In this document: positions 51,346 through 63,199 of the stretch, piece after piece
Numbering within the stretch: the first letter of the stretch is position 1
How the letters are laid out: each line of letters begins with the position of its first letter
Notes under the pieces: generated by a model
Databases searched by the model: none
What the model was told of the DNA's origin: nothing
The model's input: only the letters and a program-made list of their open reading frames with translations
Source of the DNA: Metallyticus violacea
Taxonomy: Eukaryota; Arthropoda; Insecta; Mantodea; Metallyticidae
DNA length: 64,000 bases
Direction: 5' to 3'
Assembly (NCBI GenBank): GCA_030762175.1
Contig: CM060838.1
Span: forward strand, 15,816,001 to 15,880,000
Program-made: the position numbers and the translations under genes

Positions 51346-51720
51346 TGCTGACACTCAGGTAAACACTAGAACAAAGAATATTTTTTTATTATTGTTATCT
51401 GGAAAAAAATCGTACTCTAGCAGAGAATTTCGTTATAGATTTTCAGGAGTAACATCTCCATCTGCAAGTACAATTTTAAGATTAATGAACAAAGTTCGAA
51501 CCAAGACGTTTTCTTTGACAAGAAACCAGGACGAGAAAAACAGGGTTTTATCACAGGAGAAGCTTGATGAGATAGGCTTCGATTTTAAACTTCTCCTCGG
51601 GAGTCTTCAACACGATTAGCCCAGAAAGTTGGTATATCTTTCGATAGTGCGTATAAAGTTACTCAGCTGCTGCATATAAAACTTGAAATAAAAGCCTTTT
51701 GACGCAGAAACAACATATAC
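51346..51720 (+). pseudogene. Transposase-like helix-turn-helix fragment
   Basis: A reading frame inside 51323-51619 contains SGVTSPSASTILRLMNKVR and NQDEKNRVLSQEKLDEIG. It continues, after a shift, with ARLAQKVG-like and SAYKVTQLLHIKL-like residues. These match the N-terminal DNA-binding region of a transposable-element protein very common in insects: a DUF4817/Tc1-mariner-type helix-turn-helix pair with an RP-S-STI block, a NRVLTEEKLDEIG block and an LAQ-GVS-SAYKATKLL block. The DDE domain does not follow. Only a truncated, shifted remnant is present. Family naming is from memory of such sequences and could be off by one related family. Confidence 0.55.
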
Positions 51721-52127
51721 GGGGAGGCAGTTTTTCAAAAGGATTCAGGTATGTCTCACCGCGGCTTTTACTATAAGGGTGACTAATGTTAATTACTTTT
51801 TACTACTTACAAATAATGTAAGTAGCGAGGCTGTTATGCAGTAGCTTCTCGTAGGCAAAATCAATTCCCGATTGTGTAGCGGAGTTAGGATCCTGTATAA
51901 TGAAACTAAAAAGAAATTAACTTTTCATCGCCCATTTTCTTTCTATTTATTTTCCATTTAGTTTTTTGTTCAGAGCGTTTCTTAAAACGACTAATATATT
52001 CACCACTTGACTCTGTGCCATTCATTTTGTAACATTTCAGAGACGCTTTAAAAAAAATACCTGTATAAAATACTGATGGACAATACTTTGAGCCGAAAAC
52101 TGAGGCTAAATGCGCTGGATTCATATA
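51721..52127. other. No gene recognised
   Basis: Sequence between the helix-turn-helix fragment and the LINE fragment; the 77-codon minus-strand frame here is not recognisable. Confidence 0.45.
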
Positions 52128-52480
52128 CATTCCCAACACTATTATATGGATGCTAAGCTTGGAGCCTAACAGAAGCTACAAAAAAATAATATTAGAATCT
52201 GCCAACGTAAAATGGAGCGGAGAGTACAAGGGATATCCCTCATGGATAAAATATTAACCTGAAGTGGCAATGGGGCGCCCATGTAGCAAGGCTACCGAAG
52301 AGCAGATAGGGACATACGTATAGCTAACACTTGGGATCCAAGTATCGGTAGGAGGAGAAGAGGTAGACCGAGAACTAGGTGGAAACTGTAGGGACACCCT
52401 GGACCAGTGTAGCACGAAACCGCAGTACCTGGAAGAGCCTAGGAACAGAGCTGCAGGAAGAAGAGAACAATTGAAGTCAA
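52128..52480 (+). pseudogene. LINE reverse-transcriptase C-terminal fragment, RTE-like
   Basis: Across several shifts and stops, the three plus frames together show the end of a non-LTR retrotransposon polymerase. The blocks are IPTLLYGC then AWSLTEATKK (about 52128-52180), KMERRVQGISLMDKI (about 52210-52254), LKWQWGAHVARL (about 52258-52295), GRRRRGRPRTRWK (about 52347-52385), and VARNRSTWKSLGTELQEEE (about 52405-52465). These are the usual blocks after the polymerase active site (LKW-WAGH, RGRP-TRW, A-DR-W). Such tails are typical of RTE-like elements of insects. The YADD active site and endonuclease are absent: a 5'-truncated, long-dead copy. The clade is tentative. An RTE-type enzyme could have mobilised SINEs, but there is no shared tail to show it. 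Confidence 0.78.
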
Positions 52481-53638
52481 TAGTGAAAGTGATACCACAC
52501 TTATAATACAAAAACTTAATAGACGCTACACTTGAACCTTCTAGTTGAATTGTGTTAAACTTGTAAAATAAGAAACATAAACTGAACGAACTCATAGAAA
52601 CATATGGACTAGCTCAGCATATGAGGAATCCATGATCCCTTCCCGCTTGAGGCCCCCCCCCGGATGGAACATAAGTGACTCAGTTCATTAATAAATCAAT
52701 TAGCTCATTAATTAATTAATTCATTTAAATATATTACTATTTAGTGGCTACCACGTCATAGTAGTATAAAATATCAGACTAAATGCAACTATCGAGATTA
52801 TTGAGGCAAACTCGATTACATAAACCCGAGGATTGCAGTTCAGACAGGAATGATAATGGCCACAGAAATGAAAATAACCAGACATTTTTTTCAGAGTGCT
52901 CTTGGCCTGAGGGCTTTTCATTGAGTTACTCGACCTTTCTTAAATGCAGAAATGAAGCAGGAAAGGGCGTTAAGATGCAAACAACTGCTACAGAGTTACG
53001 CTAAGAACTGTCACTAGAGAATTTTTTTTTCTAATGTGTCTGCCTCGACAATCGGCAGCTGCCAGGTCCGAGATGTCGGCCTTTATTAAATGCAGGACGC
53101 GGTAGCAACCTGAAGGCTAAGATATCTTATCCTTGTAAGTTTTTCTTTTCAAATTATACACTTGAAATTTAATGTTTAGTATATGAAATTTTAAGCATTG
53201 CCTTGAAAATTGTATAACACAACTTCAAGATACACATACAACATCCACCTCTGCAAACACAGGACTAAAATAAATAATTTTAAATAAACACTACAACCCT
53301 CACATAAAGAACCGCATAAAATAAAACCAAATCGTGCGGCTTTTTTTATTAATAATAAATGCTTTGGAAGTGTCTTCGTAATGTGCGGCCTTTCCTGCTT
53401 CTCTCCTATTCTCACACTTTTCATTTTGCTGTGGTGTGTGAGGTTGAACCTTGTGGTATTTTTAATGAAAAGCTCGTGTTTTACTGAGAACATTGAACCA
53501 AACAAAGCTACAGGAATGAAAGAGGAAATATATATTCTAGTACAAAACAGAAAATAATAGAATGTTGACCATACTCCTCTGCTATTTATCGTCTTTATTC
53601 TTGAGAATGAAGTTCTTTAATTTTACATTGAAAATTAA
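52481..53638. other. No gene recognised
   Basis: Mixed composition. A 104-codon minus-strand frame (53191-53505) and a 73-codon plus-strand frame are not recognisable. A run of nine C lies at 52653-52661. Confidence 0.45.
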
Positions 53639-54785
53639 TATGAGGGTAGGTCCGGCCTCGCCGATAAGGATTATCACCCTCACAAAACCCTTATCTGGTG
53701 TCATACCTTATCTGTTAAATAATTGCAACTGTAACTTCCTCTCCGTTGTGTTCAGTTTTTCAGATATAGTAGTATAAAGAAGGCTATGTGTAGAAGATCT
53801 TGATATGTTCAAAATGCAGTGTCTACCTGTTATTAAGTTCTTCACAAAAGAAGGACTTACTCCAAATGAAATTAAATGGCGATTGGACGGTGTATATGCG
53901 GAAGCATCTCCCTCTTATTATATCGTAAAAGAATGGGTCAAACTTTTTCGAATTGGTCGAGAAAGCATTGAAGACGAAGAGCGTGCCGGTCGGCCTTTGG
54001 AGGCGTTCACTCCTGAAAACATCACTCTTGTGGAAGAATAAATTATAGAAGACTGGCGACTCAAAGTTACGGAAATACAGCAAGGTTGGGCCTTTCTAAA
54101 ACACCAGTCCTTCGAATTATTCATGAACATTTAAACATGAATAAGGTTAGTGCAAGATGGGTGCATAGACTTCTTTCCTCATTCCAAAAGCAGCAACGAA
54201 TCATCTGTTGTCAGGCATTTTTGGAGCTGTACCGTGGCAACGTGAGAAGTTCTGCAAGCCAATACTACAGGATATGAAACTATGGTCCTCTACTATGATG
54301 CCTTGTCCAAAAGAGAATCAATGGAGTGGCAGGCGTAAACCTGACGAAGCACCGCCTCTAAAGGCCAAGGTCACTCAGTCAACCAAGAAGAACATGACCA
54401 AAATCTTTTGGGACTATGAAGGATACTCTTCATTGACTTCAAGGAGAGGAACACCACAGTAAATGGGGAGTACTATGCTGGCCTACTGCACAGACTGCGT
54501 GCTTCCATCAAAGAAAAAAGGTGAGGAAAGCTGAGTAGTGGTGTGCGCCTTCTTCACGATAACGCGCCTGTGCACGCAGCTCTTGTTGCAAAGGAAGAAA
54601 CGTGGCTTCAAGGAGATCGACCATCCATCCTACAGCCTATATTTAGCTCTAAGTGACTATTTCCTCTTCTCGAGACTCAAGAAGGACCTTGGAGGAAGGA
54701 AATTTAAGCGTGACGAAGAAGTGAGGGATGTTGTTTCTGCCTATTTTGAAGACAAGACTTCTGACTATTGTTTGGGGGGAGGGAG
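53639..54785 (+). mobile_element. Mariner-type transposon, longest copy, 3' end missing
   Basis: It starts at TA (53639-53640) with tgagggtaggtccggcctcg, the family terminus lacking ten internal bases (ataagtttcc) present in the copy at 59.7 kb. It then matches that copy through the leader (cgataaggattatc, ttaacttcc region, gaaggctatgtgtagaagat) and the transposase. The match ends in a G-rich run near 54775-54785, where the 59.7-kb copy continues to its own 3' terminus. No right inverted end is found here. Sequence after 54785 is unrelated. Confidence 0.85.
53805..54785 (+). pseudogene. Degraded mariner transposase
   Basis: Mariner transposases cut and paste their own element; they have two N-terminal helix-turn-helices and a D,D34D catalytic core of about 345 residues in all. 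The ATG at 53805 gives MFKMQCLPVIKFFTKEG, then the first helix-turn-helix, then the linker GRESIEDEERAGRP. An in-frame TAA follows at 54039. After a shift come GLSKTPVLRIIHEHLN and SARWVHRLL. The first catalytic block should be TGDETWV, but the codon at 54273 is tat, giving Y for D. The second block HDNAPVH survives (D at 54558), as does the third, SDYFLF (D at 54655), though in a different frame. RLKKDLGGRKFKRDEEV follows. Multiple shifts and stops make it inactive. Short open frames on both strands here are fragments or shadows. Confidence 0.88.
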
Positions 54786-57700
54786 AAAAATGCAAGGTTA
54801 CCTTGTGAACAATGTTGTCTATCGTGCCTATGACCTCATCACTTGCGACAATGCCTGTCCACTCTTCACTGTTGTCTTCGATACTCATTTCCCACCATAC
54901 ACAGAATTCATGTGACATGAACTTCATAGCCGCCATAACTGCTTAGAGCCCGCAAAGCCAAACGACGTAAGCTAACTGACCTTCCTGCCAGAGTATGATG
55001 ATCTGTATAGCTACCTCTTTCCCCACTCCTACCACCGCAGATTGATATAGGCAGCTGAGCGACCAAGGGCGACCAGGCAGATTTCAATTGATCAAGCCGC
55101 GTAGTTGTAGGAGCTAACATGCAGCATCCGCAAACATATTTAACTTTCATTTTTATTGTAAATATAACACTCACTTTGCCGAAAGCACCACACAATTCCT
55201 TGCCATTTTGCAATCTATTTTTATTTTACGTACTTATTCTTTTGTAAAACTCTGAACCAAATGAAAGTGTATTTAGTCCGCTAGAAAGAAATTTGCCTTT
55301 ATCCGTAACTACTTGGTTTGGAAATGTAAATATGTACATTGGCGATAATCTGTTTTTATTTCTTCTTCCTCTCTGTCATCTATGTTAAATAATTCAGATG
55401 CAGCTCTTTTATTTTATCGTAGTTTTGAGCATGGTATTTTTAATATGAGCGCAATAAACGCTACCAAACGCTGCAGCTTAAATTGCTCATAAAATTGTCA
55501 TATTTCTCGTTGTACTGTAGTGCATATAAAAGTGCAGAACCCATGGCGGAGATATAATAAAGAAATACTTTGCTTATGGTATTATTACGAAATACTCATT
55601 TAGAGGTCTGAGTGCTTGAAGGAAATCCTCTTGAAATAAATGACTGAAATTAAAACATGACTTTATAATTTGGTTAAATGTGAATTACTTTTAAACTTTG
55701 AAGCAGAGTGTGTTTAAATAAAATGATATCGTCCTTAGCAATAGTAATGTCTGTTCAAGGAGAGGGTGCACAGAAGCATCGCAGAATATATTGTGATTGG
55801 CTGTTCATGCAATCAAGGCAAGATGCGAGGTAACTTTGTCATAATTTTATTTAGGCTCATACGCACAATTTTAGATGCTGAGCTTTTTAAATGTTGCTAT
55901 TTGCATGACTAATAAGAAAATTTTTGATTTTCTTAAGTTTTAAACTGTCAAAATTACTTGTTCGAGCTTTGTGGTACACATTTTATCTTGGAGATTTTAC
56001 GCACCTCAATAGTTTGTATTCAGATGCTCTGAAGAGTAAATATACCTTATGAGCGCATAAGACAAACGCTAATTTATCATTACATAGCATTTCATCAAAC
56101 ATACAGTAAACATAGTGCTGCCAGTACGGAAATATATTACAGACGGCTGTGTTCAGATTTATAAGTTTACTCAAAGGTTTCTCTGCACTGTTTCTACCTA
56201 CTGCACTGCACATATAGATGGTCAAATGAATATCGAATATCCATATTAAAGTTGATATTCCTCTTTGAAAAGGTGCAACATTAGTTTTACATGGGTTATA
56301 CCAAGAAAATTTGCTTTTATTCAGGTACGCTACATATCAATCCACCACTATCCTGACATATTACGTTCTTATACATAGTGACATCGGCAACATTTTATAG
56401 ATAACCCAAGACTCCATTTTCTTAACTGCAATATACGTTCTGTTCTTATAGAGCCGAACCCACAAATCTAGATATGAAATAGAATTTATAACACTGATTC
56501 CATTCAAACTGATTTTAACTAAACGCCTTATCATTATCATTAGCTCGCTGCCAACAAACAAAAACATAAAGTGTTGTGTTTATTGAAGAATGTATTTTTA
56601 TTATACCTAATTATAGCATTACAGCATCTTTTTCTTCCAACCTGACAGTTCAAAACGCCACAAGCAAGTGAAAGCGACAGTACAGTATGCAATATCTGTA
56701 TGGGCCAGTATTTTTCCCGATTACAATTAACGCTGCTTCTTATAAGAAGATATCTATAGCGTTCGTGGAGAAATTTGATGGCATGGAACTAGTTCAAGGA
56801 CATTTCTAGCAAGTGGGGCCACTTTCCATATATCAAATGAGTCATTGAAAATGAGTTGGGGCTAAATGCAATCTATTCCTGATTACAGAACGTAATCAAC
56901 TATTTTCTACACACTGTAGTTGCAATCATAAATACATCCGATTGCGATTGAAAAGTTAACTACAATTATTGAAGATTACACTTTCATACTTTCATACAAT
57001 TGCAATTTAAATTACGGAAGTTAAAATAAAACGAGTGGAAAAACATAGTTGTAAATTAGTTTTTCCGTAAAGATTCCTTAGAATCATTAGACGATTTAAT
57101 AGGTTCATCAATTGCTATTTTAGGTTGCATTTTTAATAAACATCTTTTTCTCAAGCATTTTATCAGAGAGTTATTGACCTTTTGAGTATTTTTCATCATG
57201 GGTGCAACAGAAAATAATCTTTCTGTTAGGACCGATAATTCTAATTAAACATTAGAAAAAGTGTTTTAGTTTCTGTGTATAAATTTTAAATACCTAGGAT
57301 TCGACCTCATCAAAAAAATAAATAAATAAAATACATCATATGTTTGGCCTTTGCTTCAGGTTGTCAAAATGCAAACCTATTATTCAGATTATCGAAATCA
57401 TAAAATTCGTCTGTTTTAGGTATGCAAGGCTTCAATACACTTTCAAATCTCCTTTCTATACCTTTAAACAATGCTGTATTAACTACTTTGCAATAAATTA
57501 AATGTTTTATGGAGAAATGTATACAGTTTCTTTTCAATATGAGAATTGAGGGCAGCACAATGCCATAATTTTTTTTCCCTCCTTGCAGCATATCTTATGC
57601 TTCTGACATACAAGTATGTTTCATTCAAAACAAATATTTTTCTATGTAATACAATTCTTACTCCTGAAACCTGTGTTTAAGGCCAAGGGCTTTATTTAAT

Positions 57701-58621
57701 GCACTTCTTTAATCTTTTATTTACATAATTTGTTTCAATGAATCCTAAAGGCTATTCCATCTTGTTGCTTCTGTTCAGCTGACACTGTGGTCTACACATT
57801 CTGAATCATTTCTGCAGATTTTGGCAGATTCCTTTTCTCCAAAATGAATTATATGACACTCTGGAGAACACTGGACAATTCTGAGTAGGTAGTGAGAATT
57901 TATTCAATATCTACTACAGATGCTATGAAATTGAGATTATATTAACATTGTAAATGCAAAGATTAGGTGGATATTATTTGAACCATTTCACCAACCAATA
58001 AATCTTTCAGTTCATCATCGGATCTTTCATCTCTTGTTTCCTCAATAGGGTCTTGTGTTGTAATGCTCTCAGAATAGACACAAAATGTTTTAAATGTGTT
58101 TATAAAATTCTCCATCGCAATTTATTGTAGTTTATATCGTATTAGTATCGAATCCAAATTTTTTATGTATTTTCCTTTAAAGTGATGTGAGCGCTTGTGA
58201 CGGAACGAAAAGAAACAGTTGCGTAACTGAACTCTCTGAAACCATTTATCGTATCCTTTCTTCTTATAAAAAATGTAGGCACATTTATACATACGTTTGC
58301 TTTTAGCTACTTTATCTGTGTTTTGTAAAGAAAGTGTTTCAAATCGATTTATACAATTTTTCTCAGGGGTGTCGGTCGCAGATCTGCGAAAAATCTGGTC
58401 AAATGACTTGTCACGTGGAATCCGTTCGAAAGTAACTCTAGTAAGCATGACGTACCGGAGATTTAAGTTTATTATAGATCATTTTCATACGTTTTGCTCA
58501 CTATTTGCTAAAGTATTCCTGAATCCACGAGTTATTACAACCATGAGATAATTCTATCACTTTGCAATTATTAAAAATGTTAAATGTATTGACTTTCTTT
58601 GAGTTTTACTGTAATTTTAGA
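54786..58621. other. No gene or repeat recognised
   Basis: AT-rich. Several open frames of 60-108 codons on the minus strand (for example 58122-58448) give translations with no motif I recognise. Confidence 0.5.
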
Positions 58622-58869
58622 ACCTTGGGTGGCCGAGGTCGTTGAGGCGCGGAATCGTGAGCGGGAAGTCTGGGGTTCGAATCCCGCCAGGACCGTTCTC
58701 CCTGATCGAAGCTTTTTCCAGGGTTTCCTCAGTCGGGAAAATGCCGGGGAGGTACCCTAAACTTAGGCCTGGAACGTTTCCCAATATATCATTTCATCTC
58801 TTATATCATCAGTATCCACCGCCTGTGGTGTCTCCGTAGTAAAAACGGGCGTTAAACACTATTAAAAAA
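58622..58869 (+). mobile_element. SINE family A copy, small internal deletions
   Basis: The head is cttgggtggccgaggtcgtt; A box tggccgaggtcg and B box ggttcgaatcc (58675-58685) are both intact. The body lacks the cctcataaatgg stretch (cctcagtcgggaaaatgccg) and part of the ttccttccttaaaaa block. The end is cgggcgttaaacactatta plus an A tail. No exact target-site duplication is seen at the ends. Confidence 0.92.
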
Positions 58870-59672
58870 AACTTGTCAGTAATTTATCCGAATATATTTT
58901 CCCTTCTAAATACAATTATTTTAATGTGCAATAATTGACACATCTCAGTGCTTTTGTGATAGTATTTTGTAGAACTGTATTGTTCGCTGGGAACATGAAA
59001 ATCTTTAAATATAAATTAACATATAACCGACGTAGAGTGTATTGCTATCCGTGCTCCATAGGGCACTCCGTTATAAATGTAGGTACTGATAAAGGGAAGA
59101 GGAGAAAATTGATGGAAACTCATGGTTTCAAATCTTATGGTTGAAAGTTGCAAATTAAGATTCATTATTCAGGCTAATTAATGCAAGAACGAAAAGACGA
59201 TTAAAGGGTACCCTTGATAGTATGCTTGAAAACACAAATAACTTAGTTTACACTCACACAATCAGAATGGCTAACTGAAACATTTAATCACTTGAACTGC
59301 CACGTCCAGTAATTGCACCGCTTGTACACTAACGGAGGAAACGCTCAAATTAGTTGCCATTCTGTTGACGACACATACAATTTGGTTAAGGTAAATAATT
59401 TAAAACTGCGTCATTTCCAATTGTTTTCTTTTTTTTTTTTTCCTTCCCCCCCTTTTCTTTTTCGGTACCTACACTAATAACGGAATTGTCATATGTGCGC
59501 GATTTTTACTACCCTTTATTTTAAGCATAGCAAGTTCATTTAAGTTCACTGCTTTAACATGCTCATAAAGTATGAATGGTTCATCGGCACCGTTATTCTT
59601 TATGACTTAAATTACTTTAGTGATTTTCTTCCTCTGTCTTTTGCAATTAATTCACCGTGCGTGCCATTGAAC
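58870..59672. other. No gene recognised
   Basis: AT-rich, with a T-rich tract at about 59420-59460. A 69-codon plus-strand frame at 58935-59144 is not recognisable. Confidence 0.45.
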
Positions 59673-60355
59673 TACAAAAGTAGGTCCATAAGTTTCCGAC
59701 CTAACCATTTTCTAGGTGTGATAAACTATATTTCACTTTTCAATATAGTTATTCCTTTATTGCAATGCACTTCTCACAACTTTGAATTAACAGTTAACCC
59801 CCCCCCCCCAAATAGTCAGAAGTCTTGTCTGCAAAATAGATATAAACAACAACTGTCCCTTCTTGTCACACTTAAATTTCCTTCCTTGAAGGTAATTCGA
59901 AGGACTGGTGTTTTAGAAAGGCCCATCCTTGCTGCTATTTCGTTGAGCCGCCTGTCTTCTATAATTTCTCCTTCCACAAGAGAAATGTTTTTAAAAGGGA
60001 GCACTTCCAAGGGCCGACCTGTGCTCTCTTCGTCTTCAATGCTTTCTCGACCCATTCGAAAAAGTTTGGCCCATCTTTATATGGTAAAATGTGAGGGGGA
60101 TACCCCCATAAACACCTTCGAATCGCTGTTTAATTTCATTTGGAGCAAGTCCCACTTTTGTGAAGAACTTAATAACAGCTCGAAACTCCAATTTGAACAT
60201 GGCACAATCTTCTACACATAGCCTTCTTTATATCTGAACAACTGAACACAGCAGAGCGGAAGTTACAGCTGAAATTATTTACTTAACAGATAAGGATTTT
60301 GTGAAGGAGATAATCCTTATCGGCGAGGTCGGAAACTTATGGATCTACCCTCGTA
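59673..60355 (-). mobile_element. Mariner-type transposon with both ends, internally deleted
   Basis: Both ends are present: TAcaaaagtaggtccataag from 59673, and, read inward from 60355, TAcgagggtagatccataag, both continuing into tttccgacct. The element is about 680 bp on the minus strand. Its leader and transposase start match the copy at 53639. The transposase keeps the second half of the first helix-turn-helix, the linker GRESIEDEESTGRP and GLSKTPVLRI. Near 59892 it jumps to the GRKFKRDEE-equivalent block and the C-terminal CEKCIAIK. The catalytic core (about 570 bp) is deleted. It could have moved only with transposase from elsewhere. The 220-codon plus-strand frame at 59559-60221 is antisense to it and is not a gene. 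Confidence 0.9.
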
Positions 60356-61154
60356 TCTGCCATGGGATTTTTTTCGGCTGATTGTTGCGTGTATGGTTAG
60401 CTAGAACACATAGTAACATTCATATAGCCGATGCTATTAAAAGTATTTATAAGTTTAGCTGTTATAAATTTGTACAAACATTTCAGAATAGGTGTAATTA
60501 TTGCAGCAACAGGATATGAACCAAAATGGCAGGTTGATGATGTATGACACGTGTTTTCTTAATACAGATAACTAAATTCTTTCAAGTGGCATAGTAAAAA
60601 TTATAATGCACAGATTACTCGTTTTCCAAGTCAGATACGTATATCTTCAGCGTATACTCATGCACAACGATTTGATGATAGTGAAATTAATGCATGCAAA
60701 ACATTTACACCCTAGGCCATCTAGTTCACGTTGTGACACAGGCAAAATGTGTGTGATAAGTATAGCAGTTTTTAAAAACCGTGAAGACAGATCTTGCCTA
60801 TGCTCGGTGTTGTTCCTGCTTGTTTATTCTGTGAGTCACGGCTTTGCCTCTACTAGAGTCAATTTAGCTTCCCTCTAGAGAGACAGCTTCCCAAGAGTCA
60901 AGGCCGTCACGGCTATTGCTGCGTCCTCTGTCTCCACATCACGCGATTCCAGTGAAGAGGAGGGGGGGGGGGGTTGTGGTCAGAATACAGACACCCGGTA
61001 ATAGCCATTATAGTCTACTACCCAAAGAAAATGTTAATCCACCTGTTTGAGGTTTCTCCACGCTGTGTGCCACATTCTGTTCCTCGATTTTTTTAAACAA
61101 AATTTCATCTACTATTCTATGCCGTTCTCGAAGAATATCTTGCGACACAATACA
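60356..61154. other. No gene recognised
   Basis: A 90-codon plus-strand frame at 60606-60878 is not recognisable. A GC-richer patch at 60880-60975 ends in a run of twelve G. Confidence 0.45.
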
Positions 61155-61430
61155 GACCATTGTGATTTTGTTTATTTACAGACGCTCTTTAACATCTCAG
61201 GTCATCAGCGTCCCATTCAAGTCATGGCGTGAAACGGTCGACAAATTTTGCTCAGAGGTCTCTTCTTTCAGGCTTGAGGTTTTTTATCGTGCCGTAAATG
61301 TACGACACGGGACCCACGGCTTTACTTCCCTTGCGAAGGAAGCCATACTTAGGATTTTTACCCCGAAAAAATCCATCGACGATGCCCCGCGATCTTGGGT
61401 CTGCAAGGCAAGTATGTTGTTCACCAGAAC
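61155..61430 (-). mobile_element. SINE family B copy with target-site duplication up to 12 bp
   Basis: The reversed tail (ttatttacagacgctctttaa) is at the left, with the full body (ggcgtgaaacggtcgacaaa, cttcccttgcgaaggaagcc, tccatcgacgatgccccgcg) and a head that has lost a recognisable B box, ending at agaac. The flanks cgacacaataca at 61143-61154 and 61431-61442 are identical. The first few bases of the right one could instead be SINE head, so at least acaataca is duplicated. Confidence 0.92.
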
Positions 61431-61752
61431 CGACACAATACAAAGCAAGAGGTTGGAACCATTACAAACGGAAAAATAAAATTTGTCCAAATATCATAAC
61501 TCAAAAAACTCAAAAAATATGAATGAAAACCCATATAAATAATTGCTATATATAATAACTGTATACTATTCACTTCAGATCTAAAGAAGTCAGTGATGGA
61601 GCTTGTATTATAAAAGGTTGAGTTTATTTCTTGCAAGAGGTTGTAAATGGAAGCCAAAGACCGCGTGCTAATTCAAATTGCTACAGTATTTTTTTTGGGG
61701 GGGGGGTGCAAGGGATGTTATGTCAAATTATTTATTTTTCACAGCTGTTACT
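61431..61752. other. Spacer between two family B SINEs
   Basis: About 300 bp of AT-rich sequence with a run of ten G at 61697-61706. Nothing is recognised. Confidence 0.5.
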
Positions 61753-61996
61753 TTTTTATTTGTTTTATTTACGGATGCTCTTTAACATCTCAGGTCATCA
61801 GCATCCTATTAAAATCAGAGCGTGAAACGGCCGACAAATTTTGCTCAGAGGCCTCTTTTTTCAGATTTGAGGTTCTGTAAATGTACGACTCGGGACCCAT
61901 GACTTTACTTCCCTTCCGAAGGAAACCATAATTAGAATTTTTACGCCCGAAAAAAAATCCATCGACCCTGACCGGGATTGAACCCATGATCAGGTA
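61753..61996 (-). mobile_element. SINE family B copy, head truncated
   Basis: The sequence tttttatttgttttatttacgg opens the reversed copy. The body includes gagcgtgaaacggccgacaa and cttcccttccgaaggaaacc, lacks about 15 bases (tttatcgtgccg) in the middle, and reaches the head at the B box reversed (gggattgaaccc) before ending near 61996. It has the same orientation as the copy at 61155 but differs in several positions, so it is an independent insertion rather than a duplication. Confidence 0.9.
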
Positions 61997-63185
61997 AATG
62001 AAAAGCAATACAATGGCTTTAAATCTCATCAGCGGAAGACTAGTAGATGATAGAATATAAATTTACGATTAATCAATTGTTTACCTGAAGAGCAGGCGTG
62101 GGAGGTTCTTGCTCATGCGCAGACCGAGGTTTTTCTAAAAGATGCACTCTTCTAAATTAGTTTCACAGTGGATTAGAAGAGTAAAACATTACAATAGGTT
62201 CAAACCTTTCTCTTATGAGCAATGCTTTCTTGAAATGATGTGGGAAGTAACATTAGATAACTGAACCATCAGGCCTGGAACGAGAGAATATTAACTTCCT
62301 TGTTTTGAAAATATCAGGTCAGTTTGTTTATACGGAATGAAAGAAAAACCATTGCATAATTTTATGGGGGAATTCCATACTGTAAATGGAGCAAACTTTT
62401 CTAATACCATTTTGGCAGTTGAAGCGCTGTTTGTCCGACAAAATTAATTTTTGTTTCGTCTTTCATGTGCTGTAACGTTAATGCGTTGGAATTCATAATT
62501 ATGATTGTAATACTGGATTGAAAAACAGAAACAGAACAAATAATATCCGTTGTTATTTATTCATAGCTCGAGGTGGCGTAAATTCACCTGAAAAGTTTTA
62601 TGTGAATCATTTGGATTCGCAAAATTAGATTTGTTATCGCTGAGCTTAATATTGCTGTCATGGCGTTGACGTTAACAAGGTTATAAAAAAGTGAGCGTCG
62701 CTAGTTATGAGCATGTTTTAGCAGTAAGGCTATGCAAGCACGTACTGGGTGTCTACAATTAGTGTATTCTAAATGCACAACCATGCAAAACATTAAACAG
62801 CATTGTCATTTATTTCCACATCAAACATGGGTTTTATATAAAAAAATAAAGAGTTATAGAAAAGCATACTTAGACTTTTTGTTTTTCTATCAGGCTTTAT
62901 TTAAGGGAAGTATTAAAGGAAAAGAGGATTCAAAATAATATTTTTGTTTTCTGTACCATTTTAATATTTAGAATTTTCTGTTTATTTGATACTATTTTAT
63001 TAACGATCTTTGGTTATAAGTACTTTTAATAAAATTTTAATTATGTCACTGCAAAAGTCTTTTTTATTTTTTATTTATTTATTTTTTAATTTCGCGAGCA
63101 CTTGTTTAGTTAAAATTCTGTATTTCAGAAATTATTTGCTCTAGAAGGCTGTGGTTTTCCTTGAATGATAGAAAAAGTTTTATTC
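61997..63185. other. No gene or repeat recognised
   Basis: AT-rich sequence with short open frames only. Confidence 0.5.
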
Positions 63186-63199
63186 ATAAATTGGCAGTC

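Noticed and set aside
59559..60221. Longest open frame in the window, 220 codons on the plus strand
   Set aside because: It runs antisense to the internally deleted mariner transposase at 59673-60355, and its first part is ordinary AT-rich flank. No domain is seen on this strand.
61155..61996. The two family B copies as one segmental duplication
   Set aside because: Their flanks differ, they have different internal deletions and only the first has a clear duplication, so they are separate insertions.
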